Notes: generated from the letters alone by a model not told the origin. A stretch of 64,000 nt of DNA from an uncultured Balneola sp. (GCA_902529365.1 CABZWK010000001.1:124001-188000); one strand, 5' to 3'; positions 46,575-56,731 are shown, counted from the stretch's first letter. A program made the numbers and translations.

Positions 46575-47768
46575 ATGACCGATATCAAAGGGTTCAAAAG
46601 TCTAATCACCGAATCTCATACTATCCCTTCCTCATTTACCATTGGTTTTTTAGGAGCAGGTCAATTAGCAAAAATGAGTGCAATTGAAGCCCATAGACTT
46701 GGCATTCAAGTGGCTGCATATACGGATCGCAGTAGCCACGAGCCCATGCATTATTTGAGCCCTATGGTTACAACTGGTTCTTTTGAGGATGTAAAAGCGA
46801 TGACGGAATTTGCTCAGAGGTGTGATGTATTAACCTTGGAAAATGAGTTCATAGAATCAAGTGTGTTAAAGCAAGTTCAAATCAATTCAGGTACACCTAT
46901 CTATCCAAGCCCTGAAGGCTTTGCTAAAATTGAAAACAAAATCGTTGAAAAACAAAGTTTTGAAGAAGCCGGTATACCCGTCACTCCTTATAAACAAATC
47001 CAAGGCCGCGAAGATTTAAAAGATTTTGGTCGCCAATATGGCTGGCCATTTGTACTAAAGTCTTCAAAGGGTGGCTATGATGGGTATGGGAATGCAACAG
47101 TTTCTGATTTGAATGAAGCTGCAGATATGTTTACCAAACTGGGTGGGCAAAATGGTCATGATATCTTAGCCGAGGCATTTATTGATTTTAGTCACGAGTT
47201 AGCCGTCCAAGTTGCGCACAACGGGCGGGAGTATTCGGTGTACGAATGTTGCGAAACAGTTCAATCAAACCATATTTGCGTGGCAGTACTTACCCCAGCA
47301 AGAGTGCCCGATTCCATAAAAAAATTGGCCCAAAAACACGCCTTACAAGCTATGGAAGCCTTAGGTACAAGAGGTATTGTTGCATTTGAATTTTTCTATA
47401 CACCAAATGGCGATGTTTTATTGAATGAATCCGCGCCTCGCCCACATAATTCAGGTCATTACTCCATAGAGGGCTGTGTAACTTCCCAGTTCGAGAACCA
47501 TATAAGAGCAGTACTAGGGTTAGGCCTTGGGTCGACTGAACTTACTCACCCTGCTAGCGTAATGATCAATTTATTAGGTACGCAAAATAGAATGGCTCAA
47601 GTTGAATTTAGCGAAGCCCTACTCTCCGAACCCAATGGCCACTTGCACATGTATGGTAAAGTTCAGAGTAAAATCGGAAGGAAAATGGGCCATTTCACTC
47701 TTTTAGGAAATGATAGTGACTGTGTCTATGAACGAGCTATGAGTTTAACCGAGAGTGTACAAATTTAA
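46575..47768 (+). CDS. purK: N5-carboxyaminoimidazole ribonucleotide synthase
   Basis: ATP-grasp enzyme of purine synthesis that carboxylates AIR at the amino group. 397 residues with 'IGFLGAGQLAKMSAIEAHRLG' at the N-terminus, 'PFVLKSSKGGYDGYGN' and 'EFFYTPNGDVLLNESAPRPHNSGHYSIEGC' as the ATP-grasp core. purE follows 77 bp downstream on the same strand, and the two catalyse consecutive steps. Confidence 0.97.
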   Translation: MTDIKGFKSLITESHTIPSSFTIGFLGAGQLAKMSAIEAHRLGIQVAAYTDRSSHEPMHYLSPMVTTGSFEDVKAMTEFAQRCDVLTLENEFIESSVLKQVQINSGTPIYPSPEGFAKIENKIVEKQSFEEAGIPVTPYKQIQGREDLKDFGRQYGWPFVLKSSKGGYDGYGNATVSDLNEAADMFTKLGGQNGHDILAEAFIDFSHELAVQVAHNGREYSVYECCETVQSNHICVAVLTPARVPDSIKKLAQKHALQAMEALGTRGIVAFEFFYTPNGDVLLNESAPRPHNSGHYSIEGCVTSQFENHIRAVLGLGLGSTELTHPASVMINLLGTQNRMAQVEFSEALLSEPNGHLHMYGKVQSKIGRKMGHFTLLGNDSDCVYERAMSLTESVQI

Positions 47769-47845
47769 TAGTTGATTGACATATTTTTTGTTGTTTCTCT
47801 AATATGTAATTTTAAATACAAACTAAAACAGAAAGGAATTCTTTT

Positions 47846-48334
47846 ATGGTAGATAACATTGAAGTTGGATTAATCATGGGTAGCGATAGTGACTGGCCTA
47901 CTATGAAAGAAGCTGCAAAAATAATGGATACGATGGGTGTTAGCTATGAAAAAAAAGTAGTATCTGCTCATAGAACACCCGATTATATGGCAGAATATGC
48001 CAAAAATGCCTCTAATAGAGGTGTTAAAGTCATTATTGCTGGTGCTGGTGGCGCCGCACATCTTCCTGGTATGGTGGCAAGTCATACCATCTTGCCCGTA
48101 ATTGGTGTGCCAATTCAAACAAATGCCTTGGGCGGTGTGGATAGCCTATATTCGATTGTGCAAATGCCCAACGGTATTCCCGTTGCTACCGTGGCTATCG
48201 GAAAAGCGCAGAATGCTGGGTTACTGGCCTGTAGAATCTTAGCCAATAGCTCCATCGAGCTACAAAATAAGTTGCAAGAATTTCATCAGAAAATGGCTGA
48301 GGAATCATTTAATAAATCAGATAAACTGCACTAG
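47846..48334 (+). CDS. purE: N5-carboxyaminoimidazole ribonucleotide mutase
   Basis: Class I PurE of 162 residues. '[17 protein letters not shown]', '[10 protein letters not shown]' and '[15 protein letters not shown]' carry the active-site Ser, His and the glycine-rich loop. It moves the carboxyl group made by PurK to C4 of the imidazole ring. The presence of purK next to it fits class I. Confidence 0.97.
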   Translation: MVDNIEVGLIMGSDSDWPTMKEAAKIMDTMGVSYEKKVVSAHRTPDYMAEYAKNASNRGVKVIIAGAGGAAHLPGMVASHTILPVIGVPIQTNALGGVDSLYSIVQMPNGIPVATVAIGKAQNAGLLACRILANSSIELQNKLQEFHQKMAEESFNKSDKLH

Positions 48335-48507
48335 ATTAGTTGTTAAGTAACACAAAAAAAGGTGTGGATAATTTTGTTGGTGTTGGTTGATTAATACCGT
48401 AATTTATAACTGGATTGGGTAAGATATCCAGATGTACGTTTCTTTGAATCCTGTAGCTGTTGCTGTCTGCTTCTCTCCGTAACTTTAATTACTTAATTAT
48501 TTTTGAT

Positions 48508-48783
48508 ATGAACATTTACGTAGGAAATCTTAGCTATGGGGTTTCTGATGACCAATTACGCGAAGTCTTTGAAGCTTATGGAACCGTTAGTTCCGCAAAA
48601 GTTATTTCAGACAAATATTCTGGCCGATCCAAAGGATTTGGATTTGTTGAAATGGATGATGATAACGAAGCAAGAGCTGCAATAGAAGATCTCGATGGAG
48701 CAGAAATTGATGGACGTTCATGTAAAGTGAACGAAGCTCGTCCTCGTGAAGAGCGACCAAGACGTGATAATTTCCGTCGCTAG
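48508..48783 (+). CDS. RRM-type RNA-binding protein
   Basis: A 91-residue protein that consists of one RNA recognition motif: RNP2 'IYVGNLS' (residues 3-9) and RNP1 'KGFGFVEM' (about 43-50), then a short basic tail rich in Arg. Such small RRM proteins are cold- or stress-related RNA chaperones in bacteria. ATG 48508 places RNP2 at the very N-terminus; the open frame back to 48460 adds residues unlike the family. A strong terminator follows. Confidence 0.93.
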   Translation: MNIYVGNLSYGVSDDQLREVFEAYGTVSSAKVISDKYSGRSKGFGFVEMDDDNEARAAIEDLDGAEIDGRSCKVNEARPREERPRRDNFRR

Positions 48784-48801
48784 TCACAAACATGACTCTA
48801 C

Positions 48802-48833
48802 AAAGTCTTCTCAATCGAGAAGGCTTTTTTTTT
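48802..48833 (+). terminator. Rho-independent terminator after the RRM gene
   Basis: AAGTCTTCTC and GAGAAGGCTT form a stem with a four-base loop (48804-48827), followed by a run of nine T. It ends the transcript of the RRM gene. Confidence 0.9.
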
Positions 48834-48925
48834 GTCTATTAGTATCAATTTTTTAACTATTACTATATTTTTCACGTAATTCACATAAAGCTATTTTTAC
48901 AGCGTATCTAATTAGGTGTACTTCC

Positions 48926-49243
48926 ATGATAATGACAACAACAAACAATCTAGAAGGAAAAGTGATTAACCAGTATTTAGGCATAATAACCAGCGAAGCC
49001 ATACTCGGAGCAAACATTTTTAAAGATTTTTTCGCTGGTATTCGCGATATCGTTGGTGGCCGATCTGCCTCTTATGAAAAAGAACTAAAAGAAGCGAGAC
49101 GTATTGCATTTAGCGAGTTAGAAGAGAAGGCTTTTCAGCTTGGTGCCAATGCAATTATAGGTATTGACGTAGACTACGAAACCATTGGGGATACCGGGAG
49201 TATGCTCATGGTGAGCGTTACAGGTACGGCTGTACAATTCTAG
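48926..49243 (+). CDS. YbjQ/UPF0145 family protein
   Basis: A 105-residue protein of the YbjQ family (putative heavy-metal-binding domain, unproven). Conserved stretches are '[38 protein letters not shown]' region, '[13 protein letters not shown]' and '[14 protein letters not shown]'. Members form pentamers; the role is unknown. The start may be ATG 48926 or 48932. It stands alone between the RRM gene and DUF2141. Confidence 0.88.
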   Translation: MIMTTTNNLEGKVINQYLGIITSEAILGANIFKDFFAGIRDIVGGRSASYEKELKEARRIAFSELEEKAFQLGANAIIGIDVDYETIGDTGSMLMVSVTGTAVQF

Positions 49244-49322
49244 AAGGCTAACATATACCTGTAAATCTTTGTAATACTAACCCGTTTACAGAAACCTTAG
49301 CCACTGCACTGCTGCGCGGTAT

Positions 49323-49766
49323 TTATTCTAACTTTATGCGGTGTACTGCTGAGCGATCCTTCACTAAAAATTTGGCCTCACCCCAGCTTGCTGGGCCAAA
49401 TTTACCTCTAGCGTTGTTGGAGAAGCCGTAAATCTCTGTTGGAATGCCGAGGATATTGATATCTAATTTTCCGTTTTTATTTTTGTCATGATATACAGCA
49501 ATAGCATATTGACCATAGGCTAGTTCTTCTATTTGCCATTGAATCTTCGTGTCGCTAACTGGCACAATTTCAGCATAACTAGGCTCGTCCAGGTATCTAT
49601 TTTCTGAGTCAAACACAGCGATTCTAATCTCACCAACTGGATTTTCTACCCCCTCTACTACCAAAGTAAACGCAGAAAAAATGTTTTTGTCTGAAACAAA
49701 GTCACTACTAATCAATAGCCAAGGTGCTAAGAGTAAAAGGCTTTGAGCTATTCTTCCTATATGCAT
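49323..49766 (-). CDS. DUF2141 secreted protein
   Basis: A 147-residue protein with a signal peptide ('SLLLLAPWLLISSDF') and a small beta-sandwich that matches DUF2141: 'GEIRIAVFDSENRYL', 'YGQYAIAVYHDKNKNGKLDINILGIPTEIYGFSNNA' region. It is common in the FCB group and of unknown function; 'DKNKNGKLD' resembles a Ca2+-binding loop. It is a single gene. Confidence 0.88.
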   Translation of the reverse strand: MHIGRIAQSLLLLAPWLLISSDFVSDKNIFSAFTLVVEGVENPVGEIRIAVFDSENRYLDEPSYAEIVPVSDTKIQWQIEELAYGQYAIAVYHDKNKNGKLDINILGIPTEIYGFSNNARGKFGPASWGEAKFLVKDRSAVHRIKLE

Positions 49767-49906
49767 AGTACAAAAATTTAGCTTAGTGAATCCGTACCTA
49801 GACGAAAGAGCAAAACGGTTTTATTGCTCAAATTACGATGCATAAACAGTACAATGTATTTTTGTATATAACTTTGACTAACGGTGACTTAAGCGAATTC
49901 ATTCCA

Positions 49907-49941
49907 TAAAAAAGCCTGTCTTCCAAAAAAAACAGGCTTGT
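49907..49941 (-). terminator. Rho-independent terminator of glnII
   Basis: AAGCCTGT (49911-49918) pairs with ACAGGCTT (49932-49939); read on the minus strand a run of T follows. It lies 20 bp after the glutamine synthetase stop. Confidence 0.9.
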
Positions 49942-49960
49942 AAATATTTTAGGGTTATGT

Positions 49961-50971
49961 TTAACCCGCTGTCCGTACCGTTTTAATGATACGTGAAGCA
50001 ACTTTGTAAGGATCTGCATTAGATGCTGGTCGTCGATCTTCAAGTCGTCCTAACCAACCGTCTTCCACGGTACCCACTGGAATACGGATTGATGCGCCTC
50101 GATCCGATACACCATAGCTGTACTTATCAATGGACTGTGTTTCATGCTTTCCTGTCAATCGCATGTCATTATCGGCACCATATACATCAATATGCTCTTG
50201 TATAAAGTTTCCAAAGGCTTCGCATACCGCTTTGAAATAGACTTCACCACCCTCATCACGCATTTTACCATTGGAAAAATTAGCGTGCATACCTGAACCG
50301 TTCCAATCTGTATCACCCAGTGGTTTTGGATGATAATCTACAGCGACACCGTATTTTTCAGCTGTTCGCTCAATCAGATAACGACCAACCCAGATCTGGT
50401 CCCCTGCTTTGGCGGCACCCTTAGAAAAAATTTGAAATTCCCACTGACCTGACGCTACTTCAGCATTAATGCCTTCAATGTTTAGACCTGCTTTTAGGCA
50501 TAAATCCAAATGTTCCTCTATAATTTCTCTCCCATAAGCAGATTTAGCCCCTACCCCACAATAATACGGTCCTTGAGGCGCCGGATATCCGCCTGCTGGA
50601 AACCCAAGCGGCAAGTTGGTTTCTGGATCAATGAGGAAATATTCCTGTTCGAAACCAAACCAAAAATCTTCGTCATCCTCGTCAATTGTTGCCCGTCCGT
50701 TGGACTCGTGAGGGGTACCATCTGCATTAAGTACTTCAGTCATTATGAGATAAGAATGCTCGCGATCTGGATCTGGGAAAATAGCTACTGGCTTGAGTAG
50801 ACAATCAGAGCTGCTACCTTCGGCCTGTTCGGTAGAACTACCGTCAAATGACCACATAGGACAATCTTCTAAGTTTCCACTAAAATTATGTACAACTTTG
50901 GTCTTACTTCTTAATGTTTGAGTAGGCTTATACCCATCAAGCCAAATATATTCGAGTTTTGCGTATGACAT
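49961..50971 (-). CDS. glnII: Glutamine synthetase type II
   Basis: Ammonia-assimilating enzyme (glutamate + NH3 + ATP to glutamine). The 336 residues are the short eukaryote-like GSII class: 'WSFDGSSTEQAEGSSSDCLLKPVAIFPDP', 'FGFEQEYFL', 'NGSGMHANFS', 'GKHETQSIDKYSYGVSDRGASIRIP'. GSII lacks the adenylylation site of type I, so control should be transcriptional. A 16-bp perfect palindrome lies about 115 bp upstream of the start and a variant lies before amt. A terminator follows the gene. Confidence 0.96.
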   Translation of the reverse strand: MSYAKLEYIWLDGYKPTQTLRSKTKVVHNFSGNLEDCPMWSFDGSSTEQAEGSSSDCLLKPVAIFPDPDREHSYLIMTEVLNADGTPHESNGRATIDEDDEDFWFGFEQEYFLIDPETNLPLGFPAGGYPAPQGPYYCGVGAKSAYGREIIEEHLDLCLKAGLNIEGINAEVASGQWEFQIFSKGAAKAGDQIWVGRYLIERTAEKYGVAVDYHPKPLGDTDWNGSGMHANFSNGKMRDEGGEVYFKAVCEAFGNFIQEHIDVYGADNDMRLTGKHETQSIDKYSYGVSDRGASIRIPVGTVEDGWLGRLEDRRPASNADPYKVASRIIKTVRTAG

Positions 50972-51078
50972 ATTTATTAAAATTCAGTGTTTTAAATTAA
51001 CAAATAAATATAAAGTATTATAATTATTTACGCAATTTATTTAAGCATATTTATAGAGACACTGTAATTTAAATTAAA

Positions 51079-51094
51079 ATAAAAGCGCTTTTAT
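51079..51094. promoter_or_regulatory. Perfect 16-bp palindrome upstream of glnII (candidate operator)
   Basis: ATAAAAGCGCTTTTAT at 51079-51094 is a perfect inverted repeat in an AT-rich spacer. Its centre is about 115 bp upstream of the glnII ATG (minus strand) and about 136 bp upstream of menA (plus strand). A variant of the core occurs at the same distance before amt. Confidence 0.5.
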
Positions 51095-51222
51095 CTAATT
51101 TATTTATGTAATATAGTGTATTCACTAAAGTTTGTGCAAATATATTAAGCTCATGTACTATGACTCATAATTTATTTAAGCTATTTACCTTTACATATAA
51201 TTATGCCGTATTTTATCACATT

Positions 51223-52113
51223 ATGGGTAAATCTTTTTCATTAAAAAATTGGATACTAGCAGCAAGACCGAAAACTCTGTCCGCAGCCTGGACCCCTGTA
51301 ATTATTGGAGCTAGCCTTGCTTATTTGCAAAATAATTTAAATTTACTAGTAAGTTTGATAGCCCTTTTATGTGCCACACTCATACAAATAGGTACTAATT
51401 TTGCCAATGATTATTATGATTACAAAAAAGGAAGCGACCGAGTTGACCGAGTTGGCTTCAAAAGAATGACTGCTGCTGGGCTAATTGAACCAGATATGAT
51501 GAAACTGGCGGCTTATGTAACAATGTTCTTAGCTTTCCTTACCGGATTATACCTGGTAAATGTAGGTGGCGTCACCATACTTGCTATTGGTATTAGTTCA
51601 CTGGTTTTCGGAATAATGTATACTGGAGGACCTTTTCCTCTTGGCTATAATGGGCTTGGCGATTTTTTTGTATTTGCCTATTTCGGTATTGTTGCCACCA
51701 TGACTACCTACTATTTAAATACCCTTGAGTGGTCAAGTATAAGTTTTTGGGCGGCACTCATACCAGGCGCACTTAGTACTAATATACTAGTGGTTAACAA
51801 TTTACGCGATGTGGCTCAAGACAGAGTCAGCGGGAAGAAAACGTTAGGGGTCTTATTGGGAGAAAAAGCCTTAAAATGGGAATATACTGTCCTTCTTGCT
51901 CTTGCCTTTGCGATACCTCCACACTTTTTTGTGCATTTAGATACCTCTATTTGGATTTTTTTACCTTATCTAAGTGTTCCTTTATCCTTAAAATTACTTA
52001 GTGAGGTTTGGTCGCATAAGAAAAAATCAACACTCAATGGAACCTTAGAAAAAACAGCCGCATTTATGTTCCTTTATGGGGTTTTATTTACAATAGGCTT
52101 AGTCATTCCATAG
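51223..52113 (+). CDS. menA: 1,4-dihydroxy-2-naphthoate polyprenyltransferase
   Basis: UbiA-family membrane enzyme of menaquinone synthesis that attaches the isoprenoid chain to DHNA. From ATG 51223 it has 296 residues and about eight to nine membrane helices. 'ARPKTLSAAWTPVIIG' at the start, 'NFANDYYDYKKGSDRVDRVG' (first Asp-rich motif) and 'VVNNLRDVAQDRVSGKKTL' (second motif) are typical of MenA. An ATG at 51160 would add 21 residues with no family match. menC and menE follow on the same strand. Confidence 0.93.
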   Translation: MGKSFSLKNWILAARPKTLSAAWTPVIIGASLAYLQNNLNLLVSLIALLCATLIQIGTNFANDYYDYKKGSDRVDRVGFKRMTAAGLIEPDMMKLAAYVTMFLAFLTGLYLVNVGGVTILAIGISSLVFGIMYTGGPFPLGYNGLGDFFVFAYFGIVATMTTYYLNTLEWSSISFWAALIPGALSTNILVVNNLRDVAQDRVSGKKTLGVLLGEKALKWEYTVLLALAFAIPPHFFVHLDTSIWIFLPYLSVPLSLKLLSEVWSHKKKSTLNGTLEKTAAFMFLYGVLFTIGLVIP

Positions 52114-52232
52114 CTGTGTGGCCAACCTAGATAAATACAATCATAAATGGATAGTTAACAGCCGTGTAAAGGAATAGAAGGACTAGATTATAGTCGAATG
52201 TATACATTAAAAGGTAAAACAGAACACATCTG

Positions 52233-53537
52233 ATGAGTCTTCATTTTTATACCTATAAAAGCCCATTCACGTCTGAATTTATACAGGCTAAAGGATCTAT
52301 GGGATCATCCCGTGAAGGTATCCTAATTGAGTGGAAGCATTCAATGGGTTCAGCTTGGGGAGAATGTGCACCCCTTCCCGGTTTTTCCAGCGAGAGTCTT
52401 AAGGACTGTGAAAGATTACTTATTTCACATAGAAAAAAACTTGAGGAGCAGTTACACCTTTTGCAGGCTCATTTGCCCCATGAAAAAAGTACTAGCCGAC
52501 TTATTTTTGACTACACCTACGCACAAAGCGCAACAGATCTACTCTACTCATGTATTCCAACTAATTTTCCATCTATCCAATTTGCCTTAAGCATGATGCT
52601 CTACGATTGGGGCAGCCAAAGAGAAAATCTCCCACTTTATTACTTAGTTCGTGATCATTCCTATGAACTAGCCCCCGTTTATTCAGCCACCACACAAACT
52701 TCGACTCAAATGGTCGATTCTTTTCCAAGTCAAAAAAATCATGATGCCCAAATCCCTATTAATGCTTTACTTCCAATAGCAAGCCCAGAAGAATCACTCA
52801 AGCTAGCCCAGAAAGCTTGGTCGGAGGGAGTTAAGACTATTAAAATGAAGGTGAGTCCAAAACATCTAGAAAATTTGGATCGAATGGCTATTATCCATGA
52901 TAACCTACCTGATATGAAATACCGGCTAGATCCCAATGGGAAGTGGAAATCTGAGTCCCTAAAGCTTTACCAGAAGGACTATCATCGCTTTACCATAGAA
53001 TATATAGAGCAAGCCGTTGCCCCTATTACCTTTACAAAATTTTGTCTGGAACTAACATCCGAAGCACCAGCAATGGCAGCAGATGAGAGTAGTGTTGATT
53101 TCTCGTCCTTTACTACACTGTTAGGCCAAGAAAACATATCTTATTTCATACTCAAACCAACACTAAGTGGTGGAATTCCAGAAATGATTCAACGCTGCGT
53201 TTTAGCCCGAGAAAAAGGCCAAACCTGCATCTTTAGTAGTGCATTTGATGGCATCATTGCACGATATACCCTAGCCACCCTAGCTTGGATGAGTAATCAA
53301 CTTACTGGGCATAATTTGGCACATGGACTAGATACAGGTCGTTGGCTAATAGAGGATTATCTCAGTCCTGAACGTAGTCTCATCCCCGAAATACAACAGG
53401 GTAGTTACTCGTTAAATACGACCTATTTTGATGACCAGCCCCACAGTATAAGTCCTGAATTAAACAACAAGATCCAACCTCTTGACCTGTTAATAGCGCG
53501 CAATAAACTTACGCCCATTATTGAGCAGCAAGGATGA
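52233..53537 (+). CDS. menC: o-Succinylbenzoate synthase
   Basis: Enolase-superfamily dehydratase of menaquinone synthesis (SHCHC to OSB). The 434 residues are longer than most MenC. 'GWGECAPLPGFSSESL' region is the capping domain; 'TIKMKVSPK' carries the catalytic Lys pair, 'RLDPNGKW' the first Asp ligand, 'EQAVAP' and 'AADESS' the other ligands, and 'FILKPTLSGG' the second Lys. It overlaps menE by four bases (ATGA). Confidence 0.92.
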   Translation: MSLHFYTYKSPFTSEFIQAKGSMGSSREGILIEWKHSMGSAWGECAPLPGFSSESLKDCERLLISHRKKLEEQLHLLQAHLPHEKSTSRLIFDYTYAQSATDLLYSCIPTNFPSIQFALSMMLYDWGSQRENLPLYYLVRDHSYELAPVYSATTQTSTQMVDSFPSQKNHDAQIPINALLPIASPEESLKLAQKAWSEGVKTIKMKVSPKHLENLDRMAIIHDNLPDMKYRLDPNGKWKSESLKLYQKDYHRFTIEYIEQAVAPITFTKFCLELTSEAPAMAADESSVDFSSFTTLLGQENISYFILKPTLSGGIPEMIQRCVLAREKGQTCIFSSAFDGIIARYTLATLAWMSNQLTGHNLAHGLDTGRWLIEDYLSPERSLIPEIQQGSYSLNTTYFDDQPHSISPELNNKIQPLDLLIARNKLTPIIEQQG

Positions 53538-55120
53538 GTATTTCGATTGACATACCACAAGAATTTCTATTTTCATGTTCTTCTGATATTATTTTTTTAC
53601 ATGCTGAAAGCGTTGAAAACCCATCAATTACATATTCAGATATAGCTATATATAGTCAAAAGCTACCAAATTGGTTAGAAAGACCTCAAGATGAACCCCA
53701 CACCTACATCCTTCAAAGCAATAATTCTGCTGAGCTTTGCTGCCTAGTTGCGGGTTTATTCCTTTCAGGGATACCCTTCTGCATAGTTGACCCAACATGG
53801 ACCAACTCTCAAGTTCGGGAAGCCACCCAAGAAATACCATTTACAAACTTTTTAAATGGTAGGAATATTTCAGCGCTTCATACCCAATGGTTGTCGCTAA
53901 TTCCAAGTCAAAAACAAGCCAATCACAAACTTAGCTTAATCGTGAACAAAACTCCATTTGCGTTCTTATTTACATCAGGCAGTAGTTCAAGACCAAAAAG
54001 AATCCCTTTTCGATATTCTCAGCTTTGGGCAGCCTATCAAGCCACACAAACTCAAGTACAACTAAGCCCAAACCAGAGTTGGGGACTGTGCCTACCCCTG
54101 CATCATATTGGGGCACTGAGTATAGTTTTAAAATCACTGCTATCTCACTCATCCATAAGCCTCAGTAGCTCATCGGATTTTCAACGTTGGAATTCTTGGC
54201 TAAATGGATGGCACCATTGCCGGGTAATATCGATGGTACCCACCCAACTTCATAAATGGCTCGAGTACAATCGCACCGAAAACATTTCCTCCCTAGTTTC
54301 TGAGGTGTTCCGCTTCATTATTTTGGGGGGAGGACCTACTAATGCTCCTGATATAGATGAAGCAGGTAATCTAGGATGGCCCATATTACTTAGTTACGGG
54401 ATGACCGAAACCTTTGCGCATATATGCTCTATCCCCGCTTCCAAACTACCAAAGCCCCTAAAAGAACCGCTACCTGTTGGACAGATGCACCCAGCTCAAT
54501 CCATAGAATTACGCTATGAAGAGGACACTAATGATCCTATCATCTGGTTGATGGGTACCCAGATTTTTTCTCCTGAACCTTCACAATATCGACTACTAGA
54601 AAGCTTTGATGAACAAGGGTGGTTTTGCACTAAAGACATAGGAAAAATAGATGAGAAAGGCCTGTTATACATTCAAGCTCGAAGACTGGATCGCATCGTA
54701 AGTGGTGGGGAGAATATAGCCGTAGACTGGGTGATTGAATGTCTAAGCCAGCATCCATCCATCCATGATTGCACCATAATTGGAGTGGCTGATCCTAAAT
54801 GGGGACAAAAGGTTGTGGCTTTCATTGTGCCGATTTCTACAGTAAGCAACTCCATGACTATCCCTGTGGTTACATCTAATTCTGTTTCTGCCCAAGCAGT
54901 TAGCATCCAAAAGGAACTTCAATCTACCTTGCTCCACGATAAAGAGGAGCTACAAACCAAGCTTACCGAAGAACTTTTAGACCAATGCCTCCGCTCATCT
55001 CTCCCTACTTCTCATCTACCCAAAGAGTTCCTCTACTTGAATTCACTTCCGCGCACTTCACTCGGGAAACTGAACGTACCTAGTTTGCAGAGCTTGTACG
55101 CATTAACCCGAGGGAAATAA
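53534..55120 (+). CDS. menE: o-Succinylbenzoate-CoA ligase
   Basis: Adenylate-forming enzyme that makes OSB-CoA in menaquinone synthesis. The 528 residues include the ATP loop 'FLFTSGSSSRPKRIPF' (about 142-157), the A5 motif 'LSYGMTETFAH', 'DRIVSGGENIAVDWVIE' (A8 region) and a C-terminal Lys in 'TSLGKLNVPSL'. It overlaps menC, so both are coupled. menD, menF, menH and menB are not in the window. An insertion of about 50 Thr/Ser/Gln-rich residues interrupts the C-terminal domain near residue 435. Confidence 0.92.
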   Translation: MSISIDIPQEFLFSCSSDIIFLHAESVENPSITYSDIAIYSQKLPNWLERPQDEPHTYILQSNNSAELCCLVAGLFLSGIPFCIVDPTWTNSQVREATQEIPFTNFLNGRNISALHTQWLSLIPSQKQANHKLSLIVNKTPFAFLFTSGSSSRPKRIPFRYSQLWAAYQATQTQVQLSPNQSWGLCLPLHHIGALSIVLKSLLSHSSISLSSSSDFQRWNSWLNGWHHCRVISMVPTQLHKWLEYNRTENISSLVSEVFRFIILGGGPTNAPDIDEAGNLGWPILLSYGMTETFAHICSIPASKLPKPLKEPLPVGQMHPAQSIELRYEEDTNDPIIWLMGTQIFSPEPSQYRLLESFDEQGWFCTKDIGKIDEKGLLYIQARRLDRIVSGGENIAVDWVIECLSQHPSIHDCTIIGVADPKWGQKVVAFIVPISTVSNSMTIPVVTSNSVSAQAVSIQKELQSTLLHDKEELQTKLTEELLDQCLRSSLPTSHLPKEFLYLNSLPRTSLGKLNVPSLQSLYALTRGK

Positions 55121-55156
55121 TATAGCAATAGGCCGTATAATGGGCGGTAAAGCGCC

Positions 55157-56452
55157 TTAATCTAGTCCAAGCCGCGCAAAAATCTGATCGACCTGTTTGC
55201 TGTGATGGGCTAAATCGAACAGTTCATCAATCACTTCGGAACTAAGCTGATGGCTTATGAAAGGATCTTCTTGAACCAAAGGTTTGAATGGTATTTGTTC
55301 TTGCCAAGCGCGCATCGCTAATGGTTGAACAGCATCATAGGCTTGTTCACGCACCATTCCCTGATCGATGAGTTTGTTCAACACCCGTTGAGAAAATACG
55401 AGTCCGTGCGTTTTCCATATATTAGACTCCATATTGTCTTCAAAAACCACCAGGTTTTCCATGACATTGGCAAAACGATGAAGCATGTAATCCAACAATA
55501 TAGTGGCATCGGGTAGTATAATTCGCTCGGCAGAAGAGTGAGAAATATCACGTTCATGCCAAAGGGGAATATTTTCAAAGGCAGTAAGCATGTATCCTCG
55601 AAGTACACGGGCACAGCCAGTGATATTTTCAGAACTTATTGGGTTGCGTTTATGTGGCATGGAGGAGGATCCCTTTTGTCCTTTACTAAAAGCCTCTTCT
55701 ACCTCTCGTACCTCGCTGCGCTGCAAATGTCGAACTTCTACCGCTATTTTTTCGAGACTTGATCCAATTAATGCTAAAGTCGACAAGTAATGAGCATGAC
55801 GATCACGTTGTAAGGTTTGAGTGGAGATTGGTGCTGGTTTGAGGCCTAATTTTTCACAAGTATGAGTCTCCACCTTTGGTGGGATATTCGCAAAAGTCCC
55901 TACCGATCCAGATAACTTTCCAAATTCAACTGCATCAGCTGCTTGCTCAAATCGCTCTAGATTTCGTTGCATCTCCGCATACCATAGGGCACATTTTAGC
56001 CCAAAAGTAGTAGGTTCGGCATGTATCCCGTGTGTTCGCCCCATCATCATGGTATATTTATAGTCTAATGCTTTATTTTGTAGCACATTAATCATCCGAT
56101 GGAGGTCATTTCGAAGTATTTGGTTGGCCTTTTTTAAACGAACACCCCAGGCAGTGTCTACAACATCGGTGGAAGTAAGTCCATAGTGTACCCATTTTTT
56201 CTCATCACCCAGGGTTTCAGAAACTGCGCGAGTAAAGGCTACCACATCATGTCGTGTTTGTGCTTCAATTTCTTTTATTCGCTCTAGTGAAAAGCTAGCC
56301 TTCTGGTAAAGGGTATCCACATCCTTCTGAGGTATCACCCCTATTTGCGACCATGCCCAACAAGCCGCTAACTCAACGTCGAGCCAAGCATCGAACTGTG
56401 CTTGCTCTGTCCAAATTGCAATCATTTCTTCGCGAGAGTACCGTTCTATCAT
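55157..56452 (-). CDS. purB: Adenylosuccinate lyase
   Basis: Acts twice in purine synthesis (SAICAR to AICAR, adenylosuccinate to AMP). The 431 residues show '[14 protein letters not shown]', '[13 protein letters not shown]', '[14 protein letters not shown]' (catalytic His) and the superfamily signature '[17 protein letters not shown]' with the catalytic Ser. It is a single gene between menE (convergent) and the amt promoter region. Confidence 0.98.
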   Translation of the reverse strand: MIERYSREEMIAIWTEQAQFDAWLDVELAACWAWSQIGVIPQKDVDTLYQKASFSLERIKEIEAQTRHDVVAFTRAVSETLGDEKKWVHYGLTSTDVVDTAWGVRLKKANQILRNDLHRMINVLQNKALDYKYTMMMGRTHGIHAEPTTFGLKCALWYAEMQRNLERFEQAADAVEFGKLSGSVGTFANIPPKVETHTCEKLGLKPAPISTQTLQRDRHAHYLSTLALIGSSLEKIAVEVRHLQRSEVREVEEAFSKGQKGSSSMPHKRNPISSENITGCARVLRGYMLTAFENIPLWHERDISHSSAERIILPDATILLDYMLHRFANVMENLVVFEDNMESNIWKTHGLVFSQRVLNKLIDQGMVREQAYDAVQPLAMRAWQEQIPFKPLVQEDPFISHQLSSEVIDELFDLAHHSKQVDQIFARLGLD

Positions 56453-56605
56453 AACATATAGTGTGTTAGTGAATTAGGGTAAAGATACGCTTTCTGCGGC
56501 AGTGTTTGTTAGTAAAAGTGTGAGCAATTGAGTCTATCAGTACCCGGAACCCATGATATAAAATGCCTTAAAAATAATGCTGATAAAATAAATTACAATA
56601 ATAAT

Positions 56606-56700
56606 TGAAGTAAAAAAGCGCTTACACATAAATTAAAAACGCTTTCATTCATTTTTACATAAATTTTTTATTTGTTTTTGCATTTATACTAAGTAAATTT
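56606..56700 (+). promoter_or_regulatory. Putative amt control region with two AAAGCGCTTT-like sites
   Basis: AAGCGCTT at 56616-56623 (centre about 112 bp before the amt ATG) and the one-base-shorter AAACGCTTT at 56637-56645 are about two helical turns apart. Further on, TTTG near 56671, then 19 bases, then TAAATTTTG (about 56694-56702) approximates the Bacteroidota promoter consensus TTTG/TAnnTTTG. The stretch 56453-56605 shows nothing else. Confidence 0.45.
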
Positions 56701-56731
56701 TGTTTACTAATTCTCACTAACACATATACAA

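Noticed and set aside
48363-48371. A single exact DnaA box (reverse strand) between purE and the RRM gene
   Set aside because: One exact 9-mer in 64 kb is expected by chance, and no second box or AT-rich stretch is next to it.
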